Positions 13,301-26,100 of a DNA stretch of 64,000 nt are shown here, piece after piece. The stretch is from Acanthosoma haemorrhoidale. Taxonomy: Eukaryota > Arthropoda > Insecta > Hemiptera > Acanthosomatidae. The DNA is taken from positions 36,593,754 to 36,657,753 of the forward strand of contig OV884011.1 in NCBI GenBank assembly GCA_930367205.1. Reading direction: 5' to 3'. A program made the position numbers and the translations under genes. Within the stretch, counting starts at the first letter, position 1. The number at the start of each line of letters is the position of its first letter. The notes below the pieces were generated by a model. That model worked only from the letters and a program-made list of their open reading frames with translations. It was not told the DNA's origin and ran no database searches.

Positions 13301-15161
13301 ACATAAAAAAAAAGTATCAAAATTGATAAAATTTATTAAATATGTTGGCTCAAAACTTTTGGAAAATCATTAAAATTATTTTTGTGTGTTCCCATCTCAA
13401 AACAATAAGTAACCATGACTAGATATCAGTAATTACTATCCGTGACCGTGGGAAATCAATGAGAACTAAATCTAGAATAGCTTTGCGATAATAATAGGTT
13501 ACAATGTAACCATAAAAATTGGAAGCTGTTTGGATTAAATAAAAATTACTGTTGAAAAATTAAGAAACATACTTTTGCCATCTTGAAAAAAACCAGTTAG
13601 GGGCGGTTCAAGGAGGATAACTATATACCCTAAACCTCAGAATTGACTGACCTCAAAATTAGGACCTTTTTGATAACTAGTGAAACAAGAATAATTAATT
13701 TATTATTAAGTCGGTAAAGAAAATTTCGCCTAGTTCATACAAAACAATTGTGTCAAACTAAGAAAGCCATGGAGACAACAATTTGTAAAAAAAATATATA
13801 AGTATTCTGAAGTGCTAGGGACTTGTTAGCTGTTAGATAAAGCTCAGGTACCAAATATGACTAATGTAATGTTACGACGTGTAACTTTATGAGGAGAACA
13901 AAACAACTGTGGGAATCATTGCTACCCTGCTACCTGCTCATAGCAGTGGAGTTTATTTTTTATTTCTCTCTGACATTTTATTGTTTCGCTGTCTTGATTT
14001 TTTTCAAAACCAGATACTGAGGCAGTGTCTTACAAGTATTCTGTGAGTTTATTGTTTGGTACATTTGATTGGTATACTATTTGAGAAACTTATTACATAG
14101 TCAGTACATAATTGTTTAAGCATTTTTAGTCCCAAGTCCATTGTTATGGGTGGGGGGGGGGGCCTCCCAACACTCCAACACCCCTGGTGTAGCCCTCCTG
14201 AAGTTAGTTAGGTTTTATTCTACATTTCTGTTGTAGTTTGCTAATTTATTACTGGAGTTCATAGTATTACTCATACCTATTACTAAAACTCCCAGCTTAA
14301 AAGTCTCAGCTTTAGTTCAGTAATAAACTTTAGATTATAAGATTATTGTTGTAAGTTGAGAACAAAAAGTGAGAAAGAGCTGTCACATCTTTGTATTCAG
14401 TACTAACCTGTTTGCTTTTAGCAGGCAAAGGCAAAGAGCTGTTAAAGGTTATCATTGCATCAAGCAGTCTTTTCAATATGCAGTTATTGCGTTTTATGTG
14501 AAGGAAAACCTAAGATAAGATTTTGCTGAGTCAAGATAATTAAATTTACTTTAACAAAGAGAAACTGTCCCATAATCAAATTAACTTTAAAATTTTTTTT
14601 CCACGTTATTATTGTCATTAATGAAAAAATATATTACATTTTTAATTCACAGTTTATTTTTAGTTTAACTTTTTAATTAAAAATAGTTTCTCCTGATCTT
14701 TTATGTCTCTTGGTACTATGTAGGATTACATTTTCTTTTTTAGCCTTTTACCTATAACAGTATATTAAAAAAAAACATTATTAGATAATTTTAAAATAGG
14801 AGCAATAAGTAATTGTGATCTGTAAAAAATCAGTCAAAAACATTGGCTGGGCCTCCCTTTCATTCTGCTGAAAAAGCCGATCGTCGTACTGCAGATGCCG
14901 TCTTGAGGGATAGTTCGCCTCTTACTCTATAGTGTTCTGCCTGAGGGCCTGCCCGTGGCTGAGCCACTTTAAAATGGCTTTGTGCCTAGGGGGCACTGAG
15001 GGGGAGGGGGCTGAGAACTTTCCACAGGGTTAAAAAATGTAACTCACTTGTTTATTTTACATTTTTTATTTTTATAAATTTTTTTTATGTTGCAGATGGC
15101 TGGTCAAATTGATATGAACAGACAAAGTGATCTAATGGCAGCATTCGAGCAGACACTATAA
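7397..15161 (+). CDS. BRD4 / female sterile (1) homeotic family protein, last four coding exons
   Basis: Exons are 7397-7558, 8815-8942, 12741-12888 and 15096-15161 (stop TAA 15159-15161). All junctions are AG...GT and the phases agree, giving the last 167 residues. The first exon has the K-N-A-S-S-W-S-S-L motif and S-F-Q-A-F-K-K-Q-A, conserved in BRD4 just before its C-terminal coiled region. Exons 2 and 3 encode long Arg/Glu-rich charged helices. The last exon encodes a 21-residue tail with I-D-M-N-x-Q-S-D-L and F-E-Q, matching the P-TEFb-interacting domain of the long BRD4/fs(1)h isoform. The family binds acetylated histones through two bromodomains and recruits P-TEFb to chromatin in the nucleus; bromodomains and ET domain would lie left of the window. 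The intron before exon 3 holds a 2-kb minisatellite, and exon 3 has a poor acceptor. Confidence 0.93.
7559..8814. other. fs(1)h intron, nothing further seen
   Basis: AT-rich intron between the K-N-A-S-S-W exon and the first charged-helix exon. It has a GTAATA donor and an acceptor ending TTCTCTTGTAG. Short open frames at 8135-8534 show no recognisable content. Confidence 0.6.
10301..12380 (+). repeat. 59-bp minisatellite, 35 units in perfect register
   Basis: Units begin every 59 bases from 10317 to 12323 (34 exact steps, 2006 bp) with no insertion or deletion, preceded by a partial unit at 10301. The last unit ends near 12380 with a small deletion. Variation is limited to a few positions: CAACTAAT versus CAAGTAAT, TGATCATG versus TGATTATG, and one GAGCC versus GAACC. 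Every unit contains an A-A-C/G-T-A-A-T-C element, then TATTTACTC and TTCTGTAG, which reads like the 3' end of an intron. The array lies inside the fs(1)h intron 8943-12740. Confidence 0.98.
12889..15095. other. Last fs(1)h intron, with a GC-rich patch at 14845-15020
   Basis: AT-rich intron with a GTCAGT donor and an acceptor ending TTATGTTGCAG. It contains a run of ten G at about 14153-14162 and a GC-rich stretch at 14845-15020. That stretch looks foreign to the intron, but I found no protein or terminal repeat in it. Confidence 0.5.
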
Positions 15162-15262
15162 AATTATTCAAAGGCTGAGAACGATCTGAATTTTTTTTTG
15201 TACCTTGAGTCAACAACAAAGATAAGAGGAACTCGAGAAAGCATGTCATATAAATATATATT

Positions 15263-15310
15263 TATATATATGTGTGTGTGTATAAATATATACACACACA
15301 CATACATATA
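15263..15310 (+). other. Perfect TG/CA hairpin in the fs(1)h 3' UTR
   Basis: TGTGTGTGTGTATA (15271-15284) is followed by a four-base AATA loop and its exact complement TATACACACACACA (15289-15302). Outer TA bases extend the stem with one mismatch. It starts about 100 nt after the stop codon. Confidence 0.7.
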
Positions 15311-15532
15311 TATATAAATAAATCCTAATAACTTATGTTATGTTCAAAATTTAGCAGTGTTGAAATTGATTGAGAGTTAAAGGTTCTTAAACAGGAAGAG
15401 GATATTTACATTTCGTGTCATTGTTACTAAGTTAATATGCCGCGCAGCTGAGAAACTGCCAGGGCCTAAACCATGCTCAAGCCTGTAGCTCTTGTGTTCC
15501 GTAGAGTATATGTATACATCTATATCTATCTA

Positions 15533-15577
<45 letters not shown>

Positions 15578-17815
15578 GTATACATAAAATAATAAATATG
15601 GTTAGTATTATTATACTAAGTTCTATAACTTAGATGATTAAATTTTATTTTTAAAAATTAGAAATGATCAAAGAAAAATATTTTCTTATATCGTTTCATT
15701 GTAATAATATAATTTAGTTCTTTTATTAATTTTCTTTTTTTTTCTTTTCATTTTTTTGAATAAAAAACTTGATGTGACACAATAACTGATATGTGTTGTA
15801 AAATTGTATAGAAATATATATATATATAAAATGTAGGGGCAATGTATTATTGATTTATTTATTATTTCTTATAACTATAATTAACTTTGTCCATTTGTAT
15901 AATACAAATCATAATAATTATCAAATTTATTTTCGTATGTTTATACAAATGTTTATATTAATAGAAGGTATAATAATTATTGTAATGATTGTCTTATACA
16001 TATAGTTTTAATTTGTTATTTAATTTTATATATCTTCTAGATTAAACACATTGTTTTAAAAGTGTTATAATTTGTACCAAAATTGCTAAATAGAGCTAAT
16101 AAAACTGTGTATAAAATGTGTCTGGGGTCGCATTTTTATGAGGTACTTATGCACACTAATGTAAATTACTGTAATTCTATAATTAGGTTTTTTTCCTCTT
16201 TATGTAAAAAAATTTTTTTCAGAAACATTTTGCCTTACATAAAATAAATATTAGTACTCTTAGACATATATATATATATATATATATTTATGTATGTATA
16301 TATATATGTGTGTGAATACAGTAATAAAGTGTATCAAACTATCTGCTACTACATGGAGTCTGTAGCCGGAATTCATTTAATTTTTTTTATTTTTAAATTC
16401 GTAAAAAAAGATTAGCGTTTTATTTATTTTTTTATGTTTCTTGATACTTGCCCGAGAGTATATATAAACGATGTTATCAAAGCTGCTCGATAACATTCTT
16501 TATCGTAGTGTAGATATTAAGGTTTAAGATTTGTGTTCATTCATACTGCGTTACCTTGTTAGCTCAACTGCAATAATTAAATTGTTTTATGTTATATTTT
16601 AAATAGATATATATATATATATATATAAATATAAATATATAATAACTAAAAGAAAATTTGTGCTTATTTTTATTATATTTATATGCAGTACAATCAATAA
16701 TAGTTGGTAATTAATTTTTCCATGTAGTAGCTTTTTACGGAGTAATTTTTTATATAGGGTCGTAGTGAATTGTAATTTTTATTGAAGGGGAGATATTTAT
16801 TTTAAATGTAAATACTATATATTTTATGAACTCAAACCGTGTACATAGTTAATTGAATTGATGTACTTAATTCGGGAATCCATTCCATTTAAATAAAAAA
16901 TTAATTTCATTGCATCTTTTTATGAACAAGTTTTATTAAAAGAAAATAATAATAATTAAGAAATTTCAAGAAAATTATATTGAATGGTGTTGTGGGTTTT
17001 ACAACATAAAATACTAACTTTTTTACATAAACAATTAATTAATAGGTAGTTGATAGGCTACAGTCAGAAATGTATATATTTAGATAATAGTAATGTCATG
17101 TATATTTGAAATTGAGATTATATGTAAACATAAATGAACGTATTTATAATAGAATTAGAAAATTGATTTGTTGTTTAGTGTTTTTCCTAAACAAGAAAAA
17201 AAAAGAAAAAAAAACCTTTTTAATTTTTGTTCTTTATTCAATTATTGATAAATAATTTTGTGTATATATATATATTTAAGAAAATTGTCCTTATAAAAAG
17301 TGTTTAGATGTGATAATGCCTCTCTCTGAAAGAAGCTTACACATCAAATTTATTATAAATAGCTAAAAAAAATGCATTCGTCTATTTAGTTTAAAATTTT
17401 AGCACTAAATACATTGCAACAAATTTCATACTACAGACATACCGAAACTGAGTTAAATCACAGGCAATGGAAATGTAGGACAGTGCCCTTAATTCGTTAT
17501 TTTGGCCATAAGTATTTTTATTGATGTATCATATGGAATTTTGTTCCTTTTTTGTTGGTTCATAATGACCAATTATTGAATAAAACGATATAAATTAATG
17601 TTAAAATTAATGTTTTTTTTTTAATTTCTGTTTTGTAATATAAATATTTTTTTTTTTTTGCATAAGGTTCCATTTTAATTTTCTGTATTACATGGAAAGA
17701 ATATTTTCCATGAATATTTATTATTCTTAAAATAAAAAAATATGTAAATACAAAAACTTTTGTGTATCCTTACCTTTGCTATGTTGCATGTACATAGTTA
17801 TTTTAAGTTTAAAAG

Positions 17816-17821
17816 AATAAA
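17816..17821 (+). terminator. Candidate distal polyadenylation signal of fs(1)h
   Basis: AATAAA is followed by TTTTTTGTATC and a GTGTTTAG stretch. It is the last canonical hexamer before the AK8-like start codon at 18065. An upstream alternative AATAAA sits at 16098-16103. Confidence 0.45.
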
Positions 17822-18064
17822 CCACTTTTTTGTATCTATTGGTGTTTAGATTAAACGGTTTATTTTTGTTATACGAGGTAATACATTTTGTTTGGGGTTA
17901 TTATCCTAATATTTGTTTTTAAAAAAAAAAATTTCTGAAGTTTGTTGGAAAATATGGTTTATTAAAACATGTGTTGCTGTTATTATTTTATTTGATTCTA
18001 AAATTACCATTTTTTTTTTACACTTTAACAAGCTGTTAAACAACAGAAATATTGAAAGAACGCG

Positions 18065-20096
18065 ATGTCAGCTGTTGATGCTTCCAAGGGCAAACTCCAT
18101 ATCAAACCCCGATTCGTGCCTTATATCGAGAAACATAGAATATTTGATCTTCTGTATGTACGTAAAATTATAACTACTTGTAAAATAGAAATAAAGATAA
18201 TAGCAAACACACCAACTCTGTATTTGTCAAGTAATCACACAATTCGTTGCTTCTCCAAATTACCACACCTATATCACTTCCCCAAGAAATATGCTCATGC
18301 ATCAGGCTTTTATTTTATTTTTTTAAAGGTGTATCCAGTTGTGATCTTTGTTTAATAGATGATTTGAAAAGATTGATTAATAAATTTCTTATCTCATTAA
18401 GTTAGTTTCACTGTTTTTTTTCTTTGTTGATTCCAGAACAACAATTGATACTTCACTTGGAGAAATTAGCATAGTGAGTTTATATAACAATGGAAAATGG
18501 ATTTTATTCTACCCTTACAAACAAAATTCTACTGAATTTTGAACTAGAAATTTAAGGATATGCTAAGTAGACTTTAACATCTAGACAAAGTAAATTTTTC
18601 AATAAAAAAATGTATAATGTAAATTAAGAGTGCTCCACTGTACGAGTATGTGTGCATAAATAGTAGACTACATTAGAATATTATACAGAAACATTTAAGA
18701 CAAATGCCATGGACACCTGAACGACTTATAAAATGTTGGATTAGAGATCTAAATCGACCACTGGTTGCTTCAATAATATGGTAGAAGAATCACTAGCTTT
18801 GGATGTACTGAGACTTTATGTCATTTTTGGAATGTTAACCACACATTTCTCATTCGCACATTCTCTGATTGTGGCATTGGTCACAGTTATAAATAAATTT
18901 AAAAACGCCACATTTTATGCACTAATTAGTTTATTTAGGGATTTAAACTGAGTACCTTCACATGATAAAAAAATGTATGAAGGTTACCACTATCCCTCTG
19001 AATATGTTATAGCCAAGTTGATGGGGTGAGTGATATTAGAAAATTTTGTCACTTTAAGAAGACATTCCAGGAATCTTATGATAAGGATAACATGATAATT
19101 CCTCTGATTTTGTTTTATTTCTGTCAAGAGGTTTTTTTTATAGGCCCATTCAGTTCTTAGTTTCGAGTTGGAATTGAGCTTTCAAGGAGAGTACATTGTA
19201 ATTAAATGTAGCGTATCTTATAATATGGATGAAGACTGTCTCATTATATTTGCCTTGGCTTTATCATTGAAAAAAACATGGGGGAAAAGAAGCCAATCCA
19301 GCAAAGCTTGTTACTTCAAAAGCACTCATTGTCACATACAAATTTAATGAGGGAACTCCACATAGAACCATGTGATGGTTTGTATAACTAAGGCCTTCAA
19401 GAAAAAGTTTTTTTTGGTGCCTTGGATTTTAGAACTGCTTTAACTATTTTTGGGGTGCTAAATTATGAAATCAGTTTTTCTCTGTCTGCTCTCCTTATTT
19501 AGATCAGAGTTTTTTTTAACATGCAGTTATAATCGAAATGTGCAGTTTTAACTCCATTTTGTGCATTTCTAAATCACATAAACAAGGATTGGTTCCTGTA
19601 TATTTGCCCTATTGTTAGACTCCTTCCTATTTTTCTCCAGGAAAATCCACCAAATGGAGTAAGCATCCGGTAACTTAAGTTAACTTAACGCTTCAACTAG
19701 AGTGGGGGTTAGTTTGTGAGTTTTCGCTGTGCAGAGTAGATTGAAGTTGGCCTCCTGTGATATTTGTGTTATAAAGATAACCTAAAATGTACTGTGTTAT
19801 ATTTGTGTTGTTGAAATAATAATAATAATAAATAAAATAAGTTGAAGTAGAAGATTTGTATGTATATCATTCTGATGTGTTTTGCTACGTATGCGGAGAA
19901 TACACATTAAAAGAAAACAGAAAAGCTGTTTGTGACTTTGTAAAAAGAGCTTATTTTGGATTCTTTGGTACTTGAGATCAAGATAAAATCTGGACAAGGT
20001 CTGTAAAACTTGTATAGAACATTTGCAACAGTGGACTACCGGGAAAAGACAAAGTCTGAAATTCAGCGTACCGATGTTTTGGAGAGAACCCCAAAA

Positions 20097-20141
<45 letters not shown>

Positions 20142-23100
20142 CCTTCCCTGCCCTTCCTGAGGCTGAGCCTCAAACGTGCTAAAAAGAAATTTGAGAACCC
20201 CAAAACCACTTCGATGACTGCTATTTTATCTAATAAATATTACTGGAATGAATCGAAACAACCGTAGCTAGTGGACCATAGAATACCATTGCCAATAGTA
20301 AAATTCTGGTGGCGAAGAATTGTTATTATTAAATCTAACAGTACTGTTCGTAGCTGTTTCAAGTGTTGAAGTTTTACATAATCTTAATAAATAAGGGCTT
20401 GATTGTAATCCTACAAAATACATTTAGAAGTTCGTACTTTTCATTCATTTATTTTTTTATAAAATCTGTAGTTGGCATTGCTATCTGGAGCACAGGTCCT
20501 GTTTGATATGTGTTTGACTGTACATTTTGGATGGGTAGCTGGTAAGACCCCAGTGAATAATGAACCTAGTGACCCTCCTCTCGATTCCTCTGGACTTACA
20601 GTCTCTGCTAGACGCCCAGTCCCGGAAGTGCCGATCCCCACGTTTCACCAACTACCAGAGCTCTGTGAGGGCGAGTGTCCCTCTTATCACTCTTATGACT
20701 CTTGTTGGGTCCCAACTATTTTTTTATTTTTTTTTTTTTCTCACGTAATTATAACGATTAATTTTATTTTATTTGTTAAAAGAAAAAAAACAAGATTGTA
20801 ATATTTTATTGTATTGATAAGTATAATTAGGAATTAAGGGTGTTTACGTCTAAGCAAGTGATAAGGTGACCTCTAATGCGATCGGCAATTGTTTCGGCAT
20901 GGCGGATCAACTCCGATCGTCATCTAATTACTGGCTCAGTTCCCTGAAAGTTGTGAACGAAGAAGGACGCTTGGAAATTTGTTGATTGATGTTGACCCCA
21001 CATTCACACTACTTCTTCATCGCTGACTGTACACCGGATATCCACCACCCACCCACGCTCCCAATTGTTTGGAGAGTGAACATCGAGAAGAATTTTTTCT
21101 TCTCCACTTTGGGATCTCCGGTAAGAGGTTATTTTGCTAGTACACACACCAGTTATCTCCAGATTCATCTCACACCATCCTTTTACTTGCAAGAATAGAA
21201 GACTATTGACTTTTGGTGATTGACACTGTTAAATTTAGTAAATATAGTATCGTAAATTCATTTTTATTTATATTAAAGCGTAAAGACATTTATTTATATT
21301 TTTGTTATCTATGTTTCGTTCATTTTAATTTTAGATTACTAACCCAGTTGCTAACATTACATTTTTTTGTTTATATATACGATCATTTAGTTAGTAAAAA
21401 AAAAAAAAAAATAAAAAAATAGTTGGGACCCAACATACCACCCACCAAATTTGCGTAGAAAATTTCCAGGTAGATTAACACACCATGGAGGTAACAATGG
21501 AGCTAGGCGCGAAACGGAACGGGTATACTCGTTTGTAGAGGTTTTCACCTTTACTACCCTGACAATCCCGTCTTGTCCAGGAAAAACTTCTTTAATGCGC
21601 CCTACAGGCCAACTGAGGGGAGGTACATTAGGGTCAATAAGAAGCACAAGTGTGCCGATATTTACATTTGCCGATTCAGTAGTCCATTTACTACGCTGTT
21701 GTAGGCAATGTAAGTAGTCCCGTCGCCATTCTTTCCAAATATTGCCTATGCAGCGATGAATGTGATTCCATCTCGAGATTGGATGGCGCAATGGCTCGAT
21801 TGACTCTGGTTCTGGCAGAGCAACTAGAGGGGCACCAATCAGGAAGTGACCCGGCGTCAAGACATCCAAGTCTTCTGGTGATGATGACATAGGATGCATG
21901 GGTCGAGAATTCAAAATCGCTTCTATGCGATTTGCGATGGTGGAGAGTTCTTCAAATGTAAGGGGTTGGCAATCCATTACTCTCCTAAGGTGGTACTTAA
22001 ACGACTTCACACCAGCCTCCCACAAACCACCGAAATGAGGTGCGAATGGAGGGATAAAACTCCATTTCATTTCTCGATTGACGAAGTAGTTTTCGATGTC
22101 CTTTTTCAGGGAGTAGGTATTCCACCAGGAGTATAGCTCTTTTAAATGTCGTGACGCTCCTACAAAATTTGTTCCATTATCGGAGAACATTCTGCTGGGT
22201 AGTCCTCGTCGAGCTATAAATCTGTCTAAACAGGCTAAGAAAGCTACTGTTGTCAATTACGACACGATCTCAATGTGCAACGCCTTTGTGCTCATGCACA
22301 CAAATAAGCAGGCATACGCTTTGCCGAGGGCAGCCTTACGGCGAGAGGATTCACGGATTGAGAATGGACCAGCGAAATCAATCCCGACATTCATAAAGGG
22401 TCGGCCTTGCTCGAATCTTGACATTGGCAAATTTCCCATGTAAGGTGTGTAAGGTCTTACTTTTAGGCGATGGCATTTCAAACATCGGTGAATTCGAGTG
22501 CGTATCAGACGTCTTGCTGAAATAATCCAATAATGATGACGTAGTATTGAATGGAGGAGCTGATGTCCAGCATGTAAATAAACAATATGGTAGTGGTCGA
22601 CATGTAGGTCCACAAAATGTGATTTAGAGGGTAACAACATGGGATGTTTAGCATCATAATTTATAGGGGCATTACTGAGGCGACCGCCCACCCTGTACAC
22701 TCCACGAGAATCAATAAAAACGGATAATGATTTTAGCGATGTTATAAGAGAATGTTTGGAGCTTATAGAGGGGAAATGATGTCTTTGAACTATTTTCACC
22801 AAGGTGTGAGTAGCTTGACGAAGTTCCTCTAAGCTTAATTGACCTTTTATATTGGTTGAATGAGGGCGAGAATTTACGATAAAGCGTTGGACATATGCAA
22901 GTACCCTAATTAATTTAGAATAGGATGAGAATTTTTCAATAACTTCAAATAAAGACGATGCATTGGTTGTGGTAGCCAAGATAGTACAAACTGGTTTTGT
23001 CTCAGGTAAGTCTGAACAATTCGATGATTTGGTTGGCTTAGTTAATGGCCATTCCGACAATGGTTTCTTCATCCAGTCAGGTCCCTTCCACCAAACTGAA

Positions 23101-26100
23101 TGATTGACCAAGTCTGATGGAGAAGTTCCCCGAGATGCAATGTCGGCGGCATTATCTTCTGAACGAATGTGATGCCAATTAGGGAGAAAAGAGTTATCTA
23201 AAATTTTCACTATTCGATTGGCCACGAATGTTTTCAGTTGATGGACAGGTGTATTTAACCACGATAAAACGGTGGAAGAATCAGACAACAAGAAAATAGA
23301 GGTTGGTTTTAATCGTTGTGTAATGAGTTGAACAGATCGCAAAAGGTTGACAAGAAGTAGAGCAGCGCATAGTTCAAGCCTTGGAATTGAGAGGGTTTTT
23401 AATGGAGCTAATCGGGTTTTAGCGATCATCAGATGGGAGTCTACCCTTTCCAATTGATCCTGAGAACGAAGATAGAGAACTGCCGCATAACCTAAAGAAG
23501 ATGCGTCAGCGAATCCCACAACAGACATCTCTGCTGGGCAGTGTGGTTTAAGACCACGAGGAATCTTAATAGCTTCTAATTGTGCCAGATCTTTAAAGAG
23601 TATTTCCCAGGACTTGGAAATAGCAGGTGGAATTGGGTCATTCCAATCGAGTTTCTCTGACCATAATAGTTGAAGAATCGCCTTTGCTTTGAAGATAACT
23701 GGGGCGCAATATCCTAAAGGATCATACATCCTGGCAATAGTTGAAAGGATGCCTCGTTTAGTTAAAACCAAATCTCGTGAGTGTATTCGATAGGTAAAAT
23801 TATCCTGTTGAGGATCCCACTGCATTCCGAGTATTTTCACCACGTTATCTTCCAAACTAGCTAAGGAGATCATTGGTTTCGGCTCATTCACCAAAACTGG
23901 TTCTAAGAGCTCCGTTGCATTGCTGCACCACTTTTTCAATTGAAAACCTCCTCGACTCATCAAGGCTACGAGTTCTCTTTGAAGTGTCTGTGCCTCTTCC
24001 AACGTATCAGCACCAGTCAATAAATCGTCAACATACATTTCCTCTAACAATGCTCGAGACGCATTAGGAAACTGGTTTCCATCATCTGCTACGAGTTGTT
24101 GTATTACTCGAATTGCTAAAAAGGGAGAACATGAAAGTCCGAACGGTAAACAATTAAATTCGAATTCGGCTAGGTGATCGAAACTTTCAGCTCTAAAAAA
24201 TAAATGAAGATAGAACCGATCCTCTGGGGCAATCAAAATCTGCAAATACATTTGACAGATATCGGCTGTCATAACTATTTGCGGTAATCGAAATTTCAAC
24301 AATACATCTGTGATCTCAGGCGGCAGTTTAGGACCACAAAGTAGATAGTCATTGAGGGATCCATTAACGGTAGTAGCCGAACCATCAAAAACTATACGCA
24401 ATTTGGTACTTGTGCTCTTTTTTAATACACAGTGGTGCGGGAGAAAATATTTCCCCGTTTGAGAACTGGGTGATAAATAACATTTTTTTAAATATTCTTC
24501 GAAAACCTTTCCATATTCCAATTTTAGGGATGGTTCTCGTTCAAATTTCGTTTCCAAGTTTTTAAAACGTTTTAAGGCCATGAACCGGGAGCTTTCTAAG
24601 TTGAGAGGTTGCGTTTTAAAGGGTAAACGGACCATGTATCTACCGGAGGGTGTTCGAGAGTGCGTACTTTTAAAATGATCCTCACTTTTTATATCAAGTG
24701 GATTGCTTCTCGGAACATCATTTATTTCCTCGACTTCCCAAAAACGAGTCATCACCTGAGTTAACTCCTGAAGTTCAGATGAAGGTGTAGAATTAGCGAG
24801 CAAGGTAGTGCTGCAGAGAAATGGATTTGCCGTTGTAATGGGTCCTAATAAAATCCAACCAAGTGTGGTTTTTATGGCATTGGGAAATCCATGAGCTGAT
24901 TTTACTACCTCTCCTTCCAAGATTTCCCCAAATAGATCAGCACCAACAAGAAATTCTATGGGTCCTGGCTGATTGAACATTGGATCTGCAAGATCTAAAT
25001 GTTGATAATGTTGGACTACCGTATCCATGATGATTTCGCAGGGCATCTCGTTGCTAATACAATCAATCACAATCGCGTATGTGTGATGCGCTGGCGATTC
25101 TACCTTAGTGGAAGAAATACTGCAATAAACTTGGTGCTTACAACCAGAAATAGGATGGCTCCCGAAACCAACCAAATTATGATCATTTGGAATAAGTTGC
25201 AAACGTAATCGCCTTGCACATTGTGAGGTGATAAAGGAGCGTTGAGACCCACTATCAATTAGAGCTCGCACCAACTGGAAACAACCAAAGGAGTCTTTAA
25301 TCTTAAATAGAGCCGTACCCAAAAGAACATTTATTCGTCCTGTCGAAGCCGACGACAACACGGATGTTTGTACGGCTGGGGGGTTGGGACTATTGGTTGT
25401 TATTTGTGAAGACTCGGAGTGTGTGGGTATATTGTGAGATTTCCTTGTAGAGTTTTCAGACGAATGAGTTCGCAGTGATGAGTGTACACTAGAAACGGAA
25501 TGACCTTGATTACGATTTGATATGGAGCGGGTGTCAGAACCTTTCGAAAAATGTAAAAGAGAATGGTGCCGTAAATGACACTGCTTGCAACAATGGGTAG
25601 AGGGGCATTTCGAAGCTGAATGACCTGAAGCAAAACAGTTGAGGCAACGGTTTAACAATTTGATTTGTTCAAATCTTTGTCTGGGGGCGAGTGATCGAAA
25701 CTTAGGACAATCATAAATTCTATGATTCTCCATACAGACGGGGCATTTAAATTGTTCGGTGACTGCTCCGGAAGACATCAACACCTTTTTTGCCTGGTGA
25801 GTATATTTATAGTCAGTGTTAGCTGGAGTGGCTTTTTGATTTGACGTCATAGTATTTGCTTGAAGCTGAATGATTAATTGGTGGATAAAATCCGAAAATT
25901 CCTTCCAAGTCGGAGTTTCGGATCTGGAACTAAATTCGTTTTCGAAACGCTCTCGAGTTTTGGCATCTAACAGCCTGACGGCAAACGTGTACAATATAAA
26001 GCCTGCGGGATCAGCTAAGTTCAATCTATTAAAGGCTGCAGCGCTTTCAAGAATTACTGACGAAAAGTGATCAAGAGTTGCGAGGGAACATTTTTGAAGT

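Larger units (their letters stand above)
15162..17840 (+). other. fs(1)h 3' untranslated region (extent inferred)
   Basis: No coding sequence follows the stop at 15161. The region is extremely AT-rich with many TA microsatellites (15535-15571, 16264-16306, 16609-16640). AATAAA signals occur at 16098-16103 and 17816-17821, the latter followed by a T/GT-rich stretch. Long 3' UTRs are common for this gene family in insects, but the true cleavage site cannot be read from DNA alone. The next gene starts at 18065. Confidence 0.55.
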
